From positions 1 through 45,904 of the forward strand of contig JAGVKG010000039.1 of assembly GCA_020050685.1 (NCBI GenBank): DNA of 45,904 bases, given 5' to 3'. Position numbers and translations under genes: made by a program. The first letter of the stretch is position 1; each line of letters starts with the position of its first letter. A model generated the notes under the pieces. The model was not told the DNA's origin. It did not search any database and saw only the letters and a program-made list of their open reading frames with translations. Source of the DNA: Candidatus Obscuribacterales bacterium. GTDB lineage: Bacteria; Cyanobacteriota; Vampirovibrionia; Obscuribacterales; Obscuribacteraceae. Shown in pieces: positions 1 to 7,979 of the stretch.

Positions 1-133
1 AAAGTGGGAAGCCTTCGCGCAAATCGTATTTGGCTTGCATACCAAATAGCGAAATTGTGCCGGTGCCAGTTCGGTCGGCTTTCGTTTCCCCTTCTTTGAG
101 GATCTTCTCAATTAATGCCAAATATTGTTTCAT
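1..133 (-). CDS. thyA: Thymidylate synthase, N-terminal fragment cut by the window edge
   Basis: The reverse strand opens with ATG at 133 and reads 44 codons before the window ends. The peptide begins [12 protein letters not shown] and contains DRTGTGT followed by DLREGFPL, which are the hallmark N-terminal segments of ThyA; Arg21 corresponds to the family's dUMP-phosphate-binding arginine. The enzyme methylates dUMP to dTMP with methylene-tetrahydrofolate in the cytoplasm. The gene runs divergently from the P5C dehydrogenase gene at 299, so the 165-bp gap should hold both promoters. Only the first sixth or so of the protein is visible, so its integrity cannot be judged. The family assignment is secure from the motif order. 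Confidence 0.9.
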   Translation of the reverse strand, partial: MKQYLALIEKILKEGETKADRTGTGTISLFGMQAKYDLREGFPL

Positions 134-222
134 GCTCGAACAATTAGGATACATCAACCCAAGAGGATCGTGGTCAAGTGTTTACGTGCGGACTCTGTGA
201 AAAAAATTAACAGGAGCCATCT

Positions 223-238
223 GCCTCTGATAAGAGGC
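223..238 (+). promoter_or_regulatory. Small perfect hairpin in the leader of the P5C dehydrogenase gene
   Basis: GCCTCT and AGAGGC form a perfect 6-bp stem closed by a GATA loop, about 60 bases before the chosen ATG at 299. It may be an operator dyad or a 5'-UTR stem. There is no U-tract, so a terminator is unlikely. No function can be assigned. Confidence 0.35.
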
Positions 239-298
239 GATAATAAACGCTATTGGACTATGCGTGTCCATCCAGTGAGCCGAAGGAGATATATAACC

Positions 299-1879
299 AT
301 GGTTGTTGAGACAAAGCTTGCACCATTTCACAATGAGCCCTTCACTGATTTTTCTCAGGCGGCAAACAGAGAGGCCATGCAAAAGGCTCTTGCCAAAGTC
401 AAGTCTGAACTGGGTCGCAGTCAGAGCCTGGTTATTGGTAAGGAGAAGTTTGATACGCCAACAAATCCTGACAATTGGCTGGTTTCCACTAATCCGGCAA
501 AGCCAAATGAAGTGATTGCTCGCTTTGTTAAGGCCTCGACGCAAGAAGCAGAAAAGGCTATGCAAGTCGCACTTCGCGCTTTTGAGTCCTGGAAGAAAGT
601 CAAGGCAGAAAAGCGGGCGCAAATTTTGCTTGATGCCGCGGCAATTATGCGCAAGCGCAAACATGAGCTTTCCGCTTGGATGATTTTGGAAGTAGGCAAG
701 TCCTGGGCCGAAGCAGACGGTGATACTGCTGAAGCTATCGATTTTTGTGAATTTTATGCGCGAGAGATGATCCGCTTGAACGATGGTCATAAACTTCATC
801 CATTGCCAGGTGAAGAAAACAAGTTGAGCTATATTCCTTTGGGTGTTGGTCTTGTCATTCCACCCTGGAATTTCCCCCTGGCAATCTGCGCGGGTATGAC
901 AACCGCTGCCTTGGTTGCCGGCAACAGCGTAATTTTGAAGCCGTCTTCGGAAAGCCCAGCCATTGCTCATCAATTTATTTCCATTTTGGAAGAAGTTGGT
1001 CTGCCGCAAGGCGTTGTGACTTTCTTGCCCGGTTCCGGTGCCGAAGTTGGTGACTATCTGGTTACGCATGCAAAGACTCGCTTCATTGCCTTTACTGGTT
1101 CGAAGGAAGTCGGCTTGCGCATTAATGAACTGGCTGCCAAGCCTCAAGCAAAACAAATTTGGATCAAGCGAGTGATTGCCGAAATGGGCGGTAAGGATTC
1201 AATCGTTGTCGACAAAGACGTTGATATCGAAAAGGCCGCAGACGGAATCGTTGCTTCTGCATTTGGCTTCCAAGGTCAAAAATGTTCTGCATGCTCAAGA
1301 GCAATCATTCACAAAGATGTTTACGACCAGATTCTGGAAAAGGTTGTGGCAAAAACCAAGAGCCTCAAAATTGGTACACCGGAAGCGCCAGAAAATAACT
1401 TTGGTCCAGTTGCCTCCAAATCCGCTTACGAAAGTATTCTCAAATACATCGAAGTAGGTAAAGGCGAGGGTAAAGTTGCTATCGGTGGTGCCGAGCACAA
1501 AAACGACGATAAAGGTTTCTATATCCAGCCGACAGTGATTGCTGATATCAAACCGGATGCCAGAATTTCTCAAGAGGAAATTTTTGGACCAGTGCTTGCG
1601 TTCATTAAAGCGGACAGCTTCGATCAGGCAATTGAAATTGCTAATAACACCGAGTTTGGTTTAACTGGAGCCGTGTATTCCGGAAGCCGCCAGCACTTGG
1701 AAAAGGCGAGAGAAGAATTCCATGCCGGTAACTTGTATTTGAACCGCAAATGCACAGGCGCTCTAGTTGGCGTCCACCCATTTGGTGGTTTCAATATGAG
1801 CGGCACAGACTCGAAAGCTGGCGGTCAAGATTACCTTTTGCTCTTTTCTCAAGCAAAAGTAGTTTCGGAAAAAGTCTAA
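299..1879 (+). CDS. rocA: L-glutamate gamma-semialdehyde (1-pyrroline-5-carboxylate) dehydrogenase, RocA type
   Basis: This 526-residue aldehyde dehydrogenase oxidises glutamate-gamma-semialdehyde to glutamate with NAD+, the second step of proline and arginine breakdown. The sequence follows Bacillus RocA closely: the N-terminal HNEPFTDF, a PWNFPLAI segment near 190, FTGSKEVG (about 265-272) of the NAD site, the general-base Glu295 in AEMGGKD, the catalytic Cys329 in GQKCSACSR, and the C-terminal PFGGFNMSGTDSKAGG. ATG 299 was chosen because AAGGAG lies 10 bases upstream and because homologues start with this short MVV-type N-terminus; the frame stays open back to 125 without a matching domain. 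No proline dehydrogenase is adjacent, so it is a stand-alone enzyme rather than a PutA fusion. Confidence 0.93.
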   Translation: MVVETKLAPFHNEPFTDFSQAANREAMQKALAKVKSELGRSQSLVIGKEKFDTPTNPDNWLVSTNPAKPNEVIARFVKASTQEAEKAMQVALRAFESWKKVKAEKRAQILLDAAAIMRKRKHELSAWMILEVGKSWAEADGDTAEAIDFCEFYAREMIRLNDGHKLHPLPGEENKLSYIPLGVGLVIPPWNFPLAICAGMTTAALVAGNSVILKPSSESPAIAHQFISILEEVGLPQGVVTFLPGSGAEVGDYLVTHAKTRFIAFTGSKEVGLRINELAAKPQAKQIWIKRVIAEMGGKDSIVVDKDVDIEKAADGIVASAFGFQGQKCSACSRAIIHKDVYDQILEKVVAKTKSLKIGTPEAPENNFGPVASKSAYESILKYIEVGKGEGKVAIGGAEHKNDDKGFYIQPTVIADIKPDARISQEEIFGPVLAFIKADSFDQAIEIANNTEFGLTGAVYSGSRQHLEKAREEFHAGNLYLNRKCTGALVGVHPFGGFNMSGTDSKAGGQDYLLLFSQAKVVSEKV

Positions 1880-1930
1880 TTCAGACAATAAAAGCCTAAG
1901 TTCGGCAATAAAAGTCTACGTCCGACAATC
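1871..1930 (+). repeat. Three 20-bp tandem units with covarying mini-stems
   Basis: Units start at 1871, 1891 and 1911 with the pattern AAAGYCTA...GRCAAT; the first overlaps the rocA stop codon. Each unit can form a 3-bp stem with a 7-base loop (GTC/GAC, GCC/GGC, GTC/GAC). The middle unit differs by paired changes that preserve pairing. No U-rich end follows. Confidence 0.6.
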
Positions 1931-1985
1931 TGACTCATTTTGCGTTGCAAAGATACTCGTGGTTGGCGGGGCATGTCTAATTTGG

Positions 1986-2090
1986 TTGACGGCGTATACG
2001 CCGTCAAATATAACCTATACGCCGTCAATGATAACGTATACGCCGTCAATGATAACGTATACGCCGTCAATGATAACCTATACGTTATCA
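1986..2090. repeat. 21-bp-period palindromic repeat array between rocA and ylqD
   Basis: A perfect 22-bp palindrome (arms TTGACGGC and GCCGTCAA around GTATAC, 1986-2007) is followed by copies of TATACGCCGTCAA at 1995, 2016, 2037 and 2058, a 21-bp period with TGATAACG-type linkers. The array closes with TGATAAC / GTTATCA as an inverted repeat at 2071-2090. The rest of the 411-bp gap (1880-2290) holds the upstream 20-bp tandem repeat and the ylqD ribosome binding site; no gene is seen in it. The same palindrome recurs at 23096-23119. The two-fold symmetry and two arm families suggest protein-binding sites or a small non-autonomous repeat. Confidence 0.85.
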
Positions 2091-2290
2091 ACCATTTGGG
2101 AGACGGTGCGCACCGGCCGACAATGACGATTGTTTTCAGGTGATTTGGCAGGTTTGCCAAGGGTGCGGTGATTTGCTTGTTGGGTGCATGATAATACGGT
2201 TGTCATTTGCTCTATTCTTTTAGGAGGCAAAAACAAGAAATTCTTGGTCTGATTTTGCCCAAAAAATGATCATGTTTATAGGAGGTTTTC

Positions 2291-2728
2291 ATGGCTGAGT
2301 CAATTCAACTTGTACGACAAGTTTCTGTCCGGACAATTGTCACTGAAAACTTCAAGACGCAAGTTGCCTCCGAAATTAGTCGCAACCTGCAGCAAATTGA
2401 TGCGGAGCTTCAACAATTGGAATTTAAAGGCAAGCGTGCCATTGCTGATATCGAGAAAAGATCCGTACAGCCAATGGGACCAGACGCCAAAGCCCAAATT
2501 GAAGGCATCAAGGCTCAAGTCGATGCTGAGAAAGCGCGCTTGGGGCAAATGAAAGAAGAAATGCAAGGACAATCACAAGCCTTGACCGAACTGCCAATCG
2601 GATCTGTTGTTACGCAATTCACTTTGGAAAACCCAGTCGAAGTACGCGTCGGCGACAACATTTTCCAACGTCTTGAAGGCGGCGAGATCTTGATCAAAGA
2701 TGGCATCATCCAAGAAATAAAAGCTTAG
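2291..2728 (+). CDS. ylqD: YlqD-family protein
   Basis: This 145-residue protein matches the YlqD family found in Firmicutes and Cyanobacteria. Recognisable features are VRQVSVRTIVTENFK at the N-terminus, a central coiled coil (about 25-95, with the LQQLEFKGKRAI and PMGPDAKAQIE segments) and a C-terminal beta region around VTQFTLENPVEVRVGDN ending in IIQEIKA. The biochemical role of the family is not established. A strong AGGAGG precedes ATG 2291. A second AGGAGG at about 2222 has no convincing start codon at proper spacing. The gene ends head-on against the next gene: its TAG at 2726-2728 directly touches the stop codon of the convergent gene. Confidence 0.8.
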   Translation: MAESIQLVRQVSVRTIVTENFKTQVASEISRNLQQIDAELQQLEFKGKRAIADIEKRSVQPMGPDAKAQIEGIKAQVDAEKARLGQMKEEMQGQSQALTELPIGSVVTQFTLENPVEVRVGDNIFQRLEGGEILIKDGIIQEIKA

Positions 2729-2741
2729 CTATTTTGCTTTT
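2719..2741. terminator. Possible shared hairpin at two abutting stop codons
   Basis: AAAAGC (2719-2724) and GCTTTT (2736-2741) pair across both stop codons of the convergent genes. The stem is only 6 bp, and the A/T-rich flanks would serve both directions. The case for a bidirectional terminator is weak. Confidence 0.3.
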
Positions 2742-3829
2742 GGATCGCTTTCCGCCAGTAGTTGGCCCTCAATGGTTACATTGCATTCGCTGGAATTAGC
2801 CACTTCCGCATAGACATAACGCTCTTGTCCAGGATGAACAACGATGTGTACCCAGCTGGTACCGTTGAAAGGATAGGGGCTTTGTGATTCATGTGCAATC
2901 AACCATCCAGCAATTCGTAAAATAAACTCACCACGACCATTTGAATCGCCCTTTGCCAGGCCATTGTAAGTGACCTTATTGACCAGCCAAACTTTTCCTT
3001 TTGGTACAAAGCCGCCGGAATAATAGGCTGTTGACTCATCATTCGAATCAATAGTTTTTGTCATCGCGATTGGTGTCCATTGAACTTTGTCAACGTAGAT
3101 GCTTGAATCACCTGCCATGGAAATTTGGTTGGGATTCCCTCCACCAGCTCCAGCTCGTAGCTGTAGCTTAACAATGCCTGTTTTCATCGCACGCGTAGCT
3201 CGATCATCAGGATGTCCACGATTGTCGGCATAATATCTCCCATCCCATCGTAGCCCGCTTCTTGTGCCAGTTATCTGTGCCGTGTCATTCAATCTCTCCC
3301 ATCTGAAAATGATCCACTGCCCGGCCTGCATTTCAAGTATTTGCATTTTGGCCCACATATCATAGTCAGAGCAGTGAATTGCCATCAGGTAAACGTGTTT
3401 GTTTGCAGCTTTTGCTTCACCCGCATTACCTATTGCCGGAGTTGCTTTCACGTCGTTGAAATTAACAGCTCCCATATCGCGGATTACGCTATCGTTGCCA
3501 CCATTGAAATTTAAGGTAAATGTATCGCCTCGGCCATATTCCAGATCCCGGTTGACTCGTCCCCCAATTTTTGGATGCGGTTCGTCATAACGAACTCCAT
3601 AGTAGAAGCAATATGCATCAGCAGTGTTTGCAAAGTCACGACACAGCAAAACGCCCACAGGACAGGAGTGTTTTTCTTGTTTGCTGAGAGTCGCTTGGTA
3701 GCTGGCTGCACGATAAGTCAGACGCGCCAAGAGTTGCTGTGGGGTTTCCTGTGCTTGAGCCCAACTTATAGTGCTGATCAGGATCATAACTAGAAACAAC
3801 GTTCTGCAAATAAAAAATATCGTGCGCAT
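2729..3829 (-). CDS. Exported protein of unknown function
   Basis: The 366-residue product has a clear signal peptide (MRTIFFICRTLFLVMILISTISWAQA, cleavage near AQA-QE), so it should be exported. ATG 3829 is preferred over ATG 3841 because GGAGG lies 5 bases before it, inside the longer version. The mature protein has several Cys in the first third (around CPVGVLLCRD, YCFYYG and HCSDYD), a Gly-rich centre and a C-terminal beta-like half (YSGGFVPKGKVWLVNKVTYNG, EFILRIAGWLIAHESQSPYP, ending SECNVTIEGQLL). I do not recognise a named family. It is followed at 22 bp by a TPR lipoprotein on the same strand and may belong to a set of envelope genes from 5686 to 2729. Confidence 0.65.
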   Translation of the reverse strand: MRTIFFICRTLFLVMILISTISWAQAQETPQQLLARLTYRAASYQATLSKQEKHSCPVGVLLCRDFANTADAYCFYYGVRYDEPHPKIGGRVNRDLEYGRGDTFTLNFNGGNDSVIRDMGAVNFNDVKATPAIGNAGEAKAANKHVYLMAIHCSDYDMWAKMQILEMQAGQWIIFRWERLNDTAQITGTRSGLRWDGRYYADNRGHPDDRATRAMKTGIVKLQLRAGAGGGNPNQISMAGDSSIYVDKVQWTPIAMTKTIDSNDESTAYYSGGFVPKGKVWLVNKVTYNGLAKGDSNGRGEFILRIAGWLIAHESQSPYPFNGTSWVHIVVHPGQERYVYAEVANSSECNVTIEGQLLAESDPKAK

Positions 3830-3850
3830 ACGATCCTCCATTGGTCTAAA

Positions 3851-4714
3851 TTATCTACCTGCTTGCTGCATTTGATGCCAGGCTTGATCCATTTGCTGAC
3901 GAAAATACTCGGCTCTTTCATTGTTGCCTTGATTTCTGCTTGACTGGCACTCGTTGCGCAAGCGTTCGTATTGCAAGCGGTAGCGATCTATTTCTTGTTG
4001 GTGTAATGCATCCTCGGCTTCGCTTGCTCTCCGCTGCGATTGATACAGTTGCATCTGTTGTTGTTGCATTCGTTCCTGCTCGGCCATGAATTGAGCTTGC
4101 TGCTGTTCTTCTTCTTCATGAAGTTTCTTGCGGGTGGCCATCGCCTTGGTCTCTTGATCTTCTTGAATCTGAATGATCTTGTCTATCAGTGGATTGACAA
4201 ATGGATTATTGCCAGTCGCCTTCTTGGCCAAATTCTTTTCCAGACCAAGAGCATCTTTTTGAGCAGCCTCGAAATTTCCCAGCTTGGCATTAACTGCTGC
4301 GCGCACTCCATAAGCCTCGGCGTTTTTGGGATCAAGACTAATGGCAGCGGTGGCGTCTTGGCAGGCGCCATTTAAATCGTTGCTCTTCAATTTGATGAGC
4401 GCACGCACCGCAAACACCGAGCTTGATTTTGAATTGAGAGCCACCGCTTGATTTAAATCCTTGAGAGCACTGATGTTGTTTCCCAATTGAGCTTGAGCCA
4501 AACCCCGCTCTGTATAGGCTTTACAGTCTTTTGGATTGAGCTCAATTGCCTTGTTGAAATTTTCGACTGCCTGTTTGTAATTGTGTTCCTTGTAGGCTTG
4601 TCTGCCAAGTTGTTCATAGCGATCGGCGGAATTGGAGGAACCGCAAGCTACTAATTGCAGTGTAACTAGCAATGTACTGACGGTACGCACGAAGATGATG
4701 AATTGTTTTCGCAT
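3851..4714 (-). CDS. TPR-repeat lipoprotein with Gln/Glu-rich coiled-coil tail
   Basis: This is a 287-residue product. The signal peptide ends in a lipobox (LVAC, acylated Cys24), which predicts a lipoprotein. Residues about 30-165 hold roughly four TPR motifs (for example YKQAVENFNKAIELNPKDCKAY, ISALKDLNQAVALNSKS, and a motif with SLDPKNAEAYGVRAA). The C-terminal third is an EEEEQQQAQ-type charged coiled coil. TPR lipoproteins usually scaffold envelope complexes; the partner here is unknown. It lies only 12 bp downstream of a second protein of the same build, which suggests duplication and co-transcription. Confidence 0.8.
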   Translation of the reverse strand: MRKQFIIFVRTVSTLLVTLQLVACGSSNSADRYEQLGRQAYKEHNYKQAVENFNKAIELNPKDCKAYTERGLAQAQLGNNISALKDLNQAVALNSKSSSVFAVRALIKLKSNDLNGACQDATAAISLDPKNAEAYGVRAAVNAKLGNFEAAQKDALGLEKNLAKKATGNNPFVNPLIDKIIQIQEDQETKAMATRKKLHEEEEQQQAQFMAEQERMQQQQMQLYQSQRRASEAEDALHQQEIDRYRLQYERLRNECQSSRNQGNNERAEYFRQQMDQAWHQMQQAGR

Positions 4715-4726
4715 TGTCTCTGACCC

Positions 4727-5686
4727 TTAATGGGAGCCTTGTCTTTGTTCTGCATCCTCTTCCAGGCTTTGCAGTCCTCGTTGCACTTGTTGTTGTCGGA
4801 TCTGCTGAGCCTCTTGCTGATATCGTTGCCTTTGTATTGCTAATTGTTCCTGCAGTTGTTGTCGTTGTTGTTCGTTTTGCTGAATCTGTTGTTGCTGCTC
4901 CTGCTGCATCTGCTGAATTCTTTGATTGTCGGCATTGATGGCGTATTGTCGATTCTTTTGCTCCAACGTATATATGTAGCGTGAGGCCAAAACCGCCAAC
5001 ATCTCATTGGCGTCAGCTCGCGGTATCGGTGGTTTTTCCGTGGCCGGGTTCTGTAGGAAATTTGTAAGTTGCTTGAGCTGCTTGTCGGATTCAGTGTGTA
5101 GGCGCTTATGGTAAATCTCGCCCTGTTCTCTGAAATCTAGCAAGTCAAGCTCAGAGCATAATACTCCGCAGACAGATCCTTCCTTGGGGTTGAAGGATAC
5201 GACTTTTTGCACATCTTCAGCGGCTCCATTAATATTGCCTTGCTTGTAGCGAGCAATAACTCTGCCTAAGTAAGGCCAACTCTCTTTCGGTGATGTTGCG
5301 ACAGCTTTGTTGAAATCGATCAAGGCAAATTGCGCGCCTGACAGATCTTTCTTCATACGGACCAGTCCGCGCATTACCAGTGCTTGGGAGTTTGTCGGAT
5401 CGCCTTTTAAGACAAGTGAGCAGTCCTCGATGGCCTTGTCCGGCTTTTCATCTATTGCATAAATCGTAGCGCGTATTAAGTATGCTTCCTTGTCGTTTGG
5501 ATGAGCGCTAATCACGGAATTGAGAAGATCTATGGACTGTTGTGTTTGCCCTAGTACCATCAGGTCTACGGATGATCTTTTCATCTGATCCGGAAATATA
5601 TAGGCGCATCCGCTAAGCAATGTTGCAGCGGCCAGGGATGAGAAAGCTAACGATAGAATAACTATCTTTGATTGTGCATGTTTCAT
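4727..5686 (-). CDS. TPR-repeat lipoprotein with poly-Gln coiled-coil tail
   Basis: The 319-residue product starts at ATG 5686, which is preceded by GGGGGAAGG at good spacing and begins the signal peptide MKHAQSKIVILSLAFSSL; a longer frame to 5728 adds 14 unlikely residues. A lipobox LLSGC marks a lipoprotein. Three to four TPR units follow (SIDLLNSVISAHPNDKEAYL, AIEDCSLVLKGDPTNSQALV and others). The tail from about 265 is very Gln-rich (QQEQQQQIQQNEQQRQQLQEQ). It matches the architecture of the adjacent gene at 3851. Function is unknown; a tethered scaffold role is plausible. Confidence 0.8.
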   Translation of the reverse strand: MKHAQSKIVILSLAFSSLAAATLLSGCAYIFPDQMKRSSVDLMVLGQTQQSIDLLNSVISAHPNDKEAYLIRATIYAIDEKPDKAIEDCSLVLKGDPTNSQALVMRGLVRMKKDLSGAQFALIDFNKAVATSPKESWPYLGRVIARYKQGNINGAAEDVQKVVSFNPKEGSVCGVLCSELDLLDFREQGEIYHKRLHTESDKQLKQLTNFLQNPATEKPPIPRADANEMLAVLASRYIYTLEQKNRQYAINADNQRIQQMQQEQQQQIQQNEQQRQQLQEQLAIQRQRYQQEAQQIRQQQVQRGLQSLEEDAEQRQGSH

Positions 5687-5892
5687 TTGGTGTACCTTCC
5701 CCCAGTTCTCTTTGTACCCGGAAGACACGAGGCCATTGCCTGTTGTGAAGATATTTAATCGTGCATTGTCAGGACATGGCAGACGTGTATATTTTTTTTC
5801 GAATAAAATCCGCGACGAGTGGGTGTCTGATAACGCTCCTTGCGGAAGTTGATTGGGTATGATCGATTTAGGTGGTTGTGAGGGTGAATTGA

Positions 5893-6678
5893 TTGGGACG
5901 CAGTGGCAATCGTATCTGCAATAGACTTTTTACTTTCAGCCTGGCTGTTGCTTTTGGCATTACAGGTCTGTTTCCGGCCGAGGCCAGACGGTCCAACGAG
6001 GAGCAAGATGCAATTGCGTATTTTAATGCTCATCGCTATAGCGAAGCCGCGGCACTGTTTAGAAATATTGTTGAGTCCAGTGGTTGCTGGGCAAGAGATT
6101 ATTATTATTTGGCGCTTTGTTTAACGCAGCTCAAACAACCGGCTTTAGCAACGGAATATATTTGGAAGGCATACATGCGCAATGCCGATTCGACTGAGCC
6201 AGATCCTCAAATTACTAACCAATGCGTTCAAGCATTGGCAAATGCTGCATATTGCAAGACTCTTAAACTTAAGGGTAATACTCCACAAAGCTTTCGGTTT
6301 TTTGACCGAAACGGAAAGTCACTTGTGCAAGGGCAACTTGCCTATGGTCCGAAAGGATTATCTGGTGAAATGGATTCGACTATTGATGTGAAGTTTGGTC
6401 GATTTGTTTTACCGGGTCTGATAGATCAGCAGGCAGGCGGTGGCTTTATTGGTGATCAATCAGGCTATCGTTATGTATATAACGGCGGCGGCGTTAATAT
6501 AAAAGTCAATCGCAAAGAATTTGCCAAAGAAATGACCGATGAGGAGTATGCTAAATACGATCCCGAAGAAGCGACGCGCAAAGCAAAACTTGCGCCGAAG
6601 ATGTTCGTTGCCTTTAATAAAGCATTAAATAAGGATGGCTCAGCCGACGTGTTTTTGGTTGTCTACCCAAACCGTTAA
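5893..6678 (+). CDS. Exported protein with TPR-like N-terminal half
   Basis: The 261-residue product begins at TTG 5893, the first codon after an in-frame TGA; GAGGG lies 8 bases upstream and no ATG fits. Residues 1-32 form a signal peptide (RLFTFSLAVAFGITGLFPAEA). The segment AIAYFNAHRYSEAAALFRNIVE...YYYLALCLTQLKQPALATEYIWKAY resembles one or two TPR helices. The second half (FGRFVLPGLIDQQAGGGFIG, VNIKVNRKEFAKEM) is not recognised. It is divergent from the TPR lipoprotein genes, which hints at joint envelope roles. The unusual TTG start suggests modest translation. Confidence 0.65.
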   Translation: MGRSGNRICNRLFTFSLAVAFGITGLFPAEARRSNEEQDAIAYFNAHRYSEAAALFRNIVESSGCWARDYYYLALCLTQLKQPALATEYIWKAYMRNADSTEPDPQITNQCVQALANAAYCKTLKLKGNTPQSFRFFDRNGKSLVQGQLAYGPKGLSGEMDSTIDVKFGRFVLPGLIDQQAGGGFIGDQSGYRYVYNGGGVNIKVNRKEFAKEMTDEEYAKYDPEEATRKAKLAPKMFVAFNKALNKDGSADVFLVVYPNR

Positions 6679-6685
6679 AAAGGGT

Positions 6686-6715
6686 ACAAGGTGCACAAAA
6701 AAATGTGCACCTTGT
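6686..6715. terminator. Strong 12-bp stem between convergent genes
   Basis: ACAAGGTGCACA (6686-6697) pairs perfectly with TGTGCACCTTGT (6704-6715) around a six-A loop. On the minus strand the stem is followed by ACCCTTTTT, so it fits a terminator for the sigma factor gene and probably also stops the gene ending at 6678. Confidence 0.75.
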
Positions 6716-6739
6716 TGGGGTTGGCGGGGGAGAAAACTT

Positions 6740-7717
6740 TTATGAATCCAAGTAATCTTTCAACTTAGATGTAATTGATGGTTGCCTCAAGGCTCGTAAT
6801 GCCTTAATTTCAATTTGGCGCGTGCGCTCGCGAGTGATACCAACTAGCTTGCCGACTTGCTCTAAGGTTTTTGGTTGACCATCATTCAATCCAAACCGTA
6901 AAGTCAATATATCACGTTCGCGCGGAGTAAGTGTTGCCAGGGCTCGACGAATATCGTTGAGCAAAAGATGCGTTTCTGTAGAAACTTCTGGTGGCACGGA
7001 TGCTTCATCTTCCACAAGTTCCGCAAGTGAATTATCTTCATCATCACCATACGGTGTATCAAGTGATAGTGGCATGCGTGTGGCAGCAACAATTTCTTTA
7101 ATGCGATTGACAGTCACACCAAGTCCTTTGGCTAGCTCTTCCATGTTTGGTCTACGACCAAGTTCTTGAGCTAACTTGCGTGTCGTCTTGCGCAATTGAT
7201 TGATTGTTTCCACCATGTGCACTGGTACGCGAATCGTACGTGATTTGTCAGCCAAGGCTCGTGTAATGCCTTGACGGATCCACCAAGTCGCATAAGTGGA
7301 AAACTTGAAGCCGCGTTCCGCATCAAATTTTTCTGCTGCTCTAATCAAACCGAGATTGCCTTCTTGAATTAAATCAAGAAATGGTAAACCACGACCTTGA
7401 TATTTTTTGGCCACTGATACCACTAAACGCAGATTGGCTTGAATCAAGCGTTTCTTAGCTAGCTGATCGCCTTTGGCGATGCGGCGCGCCAATTTGATTT
7501 CTTCTTGGGCGGTTAAGAGTTTAATCCGTCCAATCGAGCGTAGATAAAACTGAACCGAATCCTCTGCAGGAACCTTGGGAGACGCTTCCAGCTCCTCTGC
7601 CTCTTCGGCATCGGAGTCCATTGACTCTCCGGTTGGCGCGAACGACAAGGCGCCCAGACCAGGCATCAAATCATCTAGTCCAAAATCTTCTATTGCTTGT
7701 GAATATTGTCTTGCCAT
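6740..7717 (-). CDS. rpoD: Primary RNA polymerase sigma factor, sigma-70 (RpoD/SigA) family
   Basis: This 325-residue protein confers promoter recognition on RNA polymerase. Region 1.2 ([28 protein letters not shown]), region 2 ([56 protein letters not shown]), region 3 ([16 protein letters not shown]) and region 4 with its helix-turn-helix ([34 protein letters not shown]) are all present. The rather short N-terminus is as in cyanobacterial group 1/2 factors. ATG 7717 (MARQYSQA) is preferred over GTG 7750, although neither has a strong ribosome binding site. Group 1 (essential) versus group 2 (alternative) cannot be settled from this copy alone. Confidence 0.92.
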   Translation of the reverse strand: MARQYSQAIEDFGLDDLMPGLGALSFAPTGESMDSDAEEAEELEASPKVPAEDSVQFYLRSIGRIKLLTAQEEIKLARRIAKGDQLAKKRLIQANLRLVVSVAKKYQGRGLPFLDLIQEGNLGLIRAAEKFDAERGFKFSTYATWWIRQGITRALADKSRTIRVPVHMVETINQLRKTTRKLAQELGRRPNMEELAKGLGVTVNRIKEIVAATRMPLSLDTPYGDDEDNSLAELVEDEASVPPEVSTETHLLLNDIRRALATLTPRERDILTLRFGLNDGQPKTLEQVGKLVGITRERTRQIEIKALRALRQPSITSKLKDYLDS

Positions 7718-7790
7718 TGTTCTGCACTTCTTAAATGAAGGATCCACCACACCGGGGTATTCTCGATAGATCTTGTGATCTTTACGGGCA

Positions 7791-7859
7791 ACCCTGAATA
7801 GGGTGACGCCTACCTCAATTAAAATGTTCCGGGCGTTCTTGGCAAACAGGGTTAACCCT
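7791..7859. promoter_or_regulatory. Two ACCCT-based dyads upstream of the sigma factor gene
   Basis: ACCCT-GAAT-AGGGT (7791-7804) and the perfect palindrome AGGGTTAACCCT (7848-7859) share the same half-site and lie 74-142 bp upstream of ATG 7717. Paired half-sites of this kind suggest a transcription-factor operator. The remainder of the 262-bp gap (7718-7979) shows nothing else I can support. Confidence 0.4.
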
Positions 7860-7979
7860 ACAAAGTGTCTAAAAACCGCCGCCTAGGCTATTTTTATTGC
7901 CAGCCGCCTCAATCCCAGGACAAACTCTTGCCTCGGTTTAATCATTTAATTTAGACTTTCTACCTATTTATAGGTGCTT

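Noticed and set aside
283-302. AAGGAG-ATATATAACCATGG looks like an expression-vector ribosome binding site
   Set aside because: It is an ordinary strong Shine-Dalgarno with an AT-rich spacer; flanking sequence is continuous genomic DNA with natural genes, so a cloning artefact is not supported.
182-1156. Long minus-strand open frame opposite rocA
   Set aside because: It lies entirely antisense to a strongly conserved aldehyde dehydrogenase and its translation shows no domain or signal; it is a codon-bias shadow.
1986-2090. CRISPR-like regular repeats
   Set aside because: The spacers are only about 8 bp and nearly identical, the period is 21 bp, and no cas gene is present.
5755-6033. 92-residue minus-strand frame upstream of the lipoprotein genes
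   Set aside because: It overlaps the signal-peptide-coding start of the gene at 5893 in antisense, has no good ribosome binding site and no recognisable protein features.
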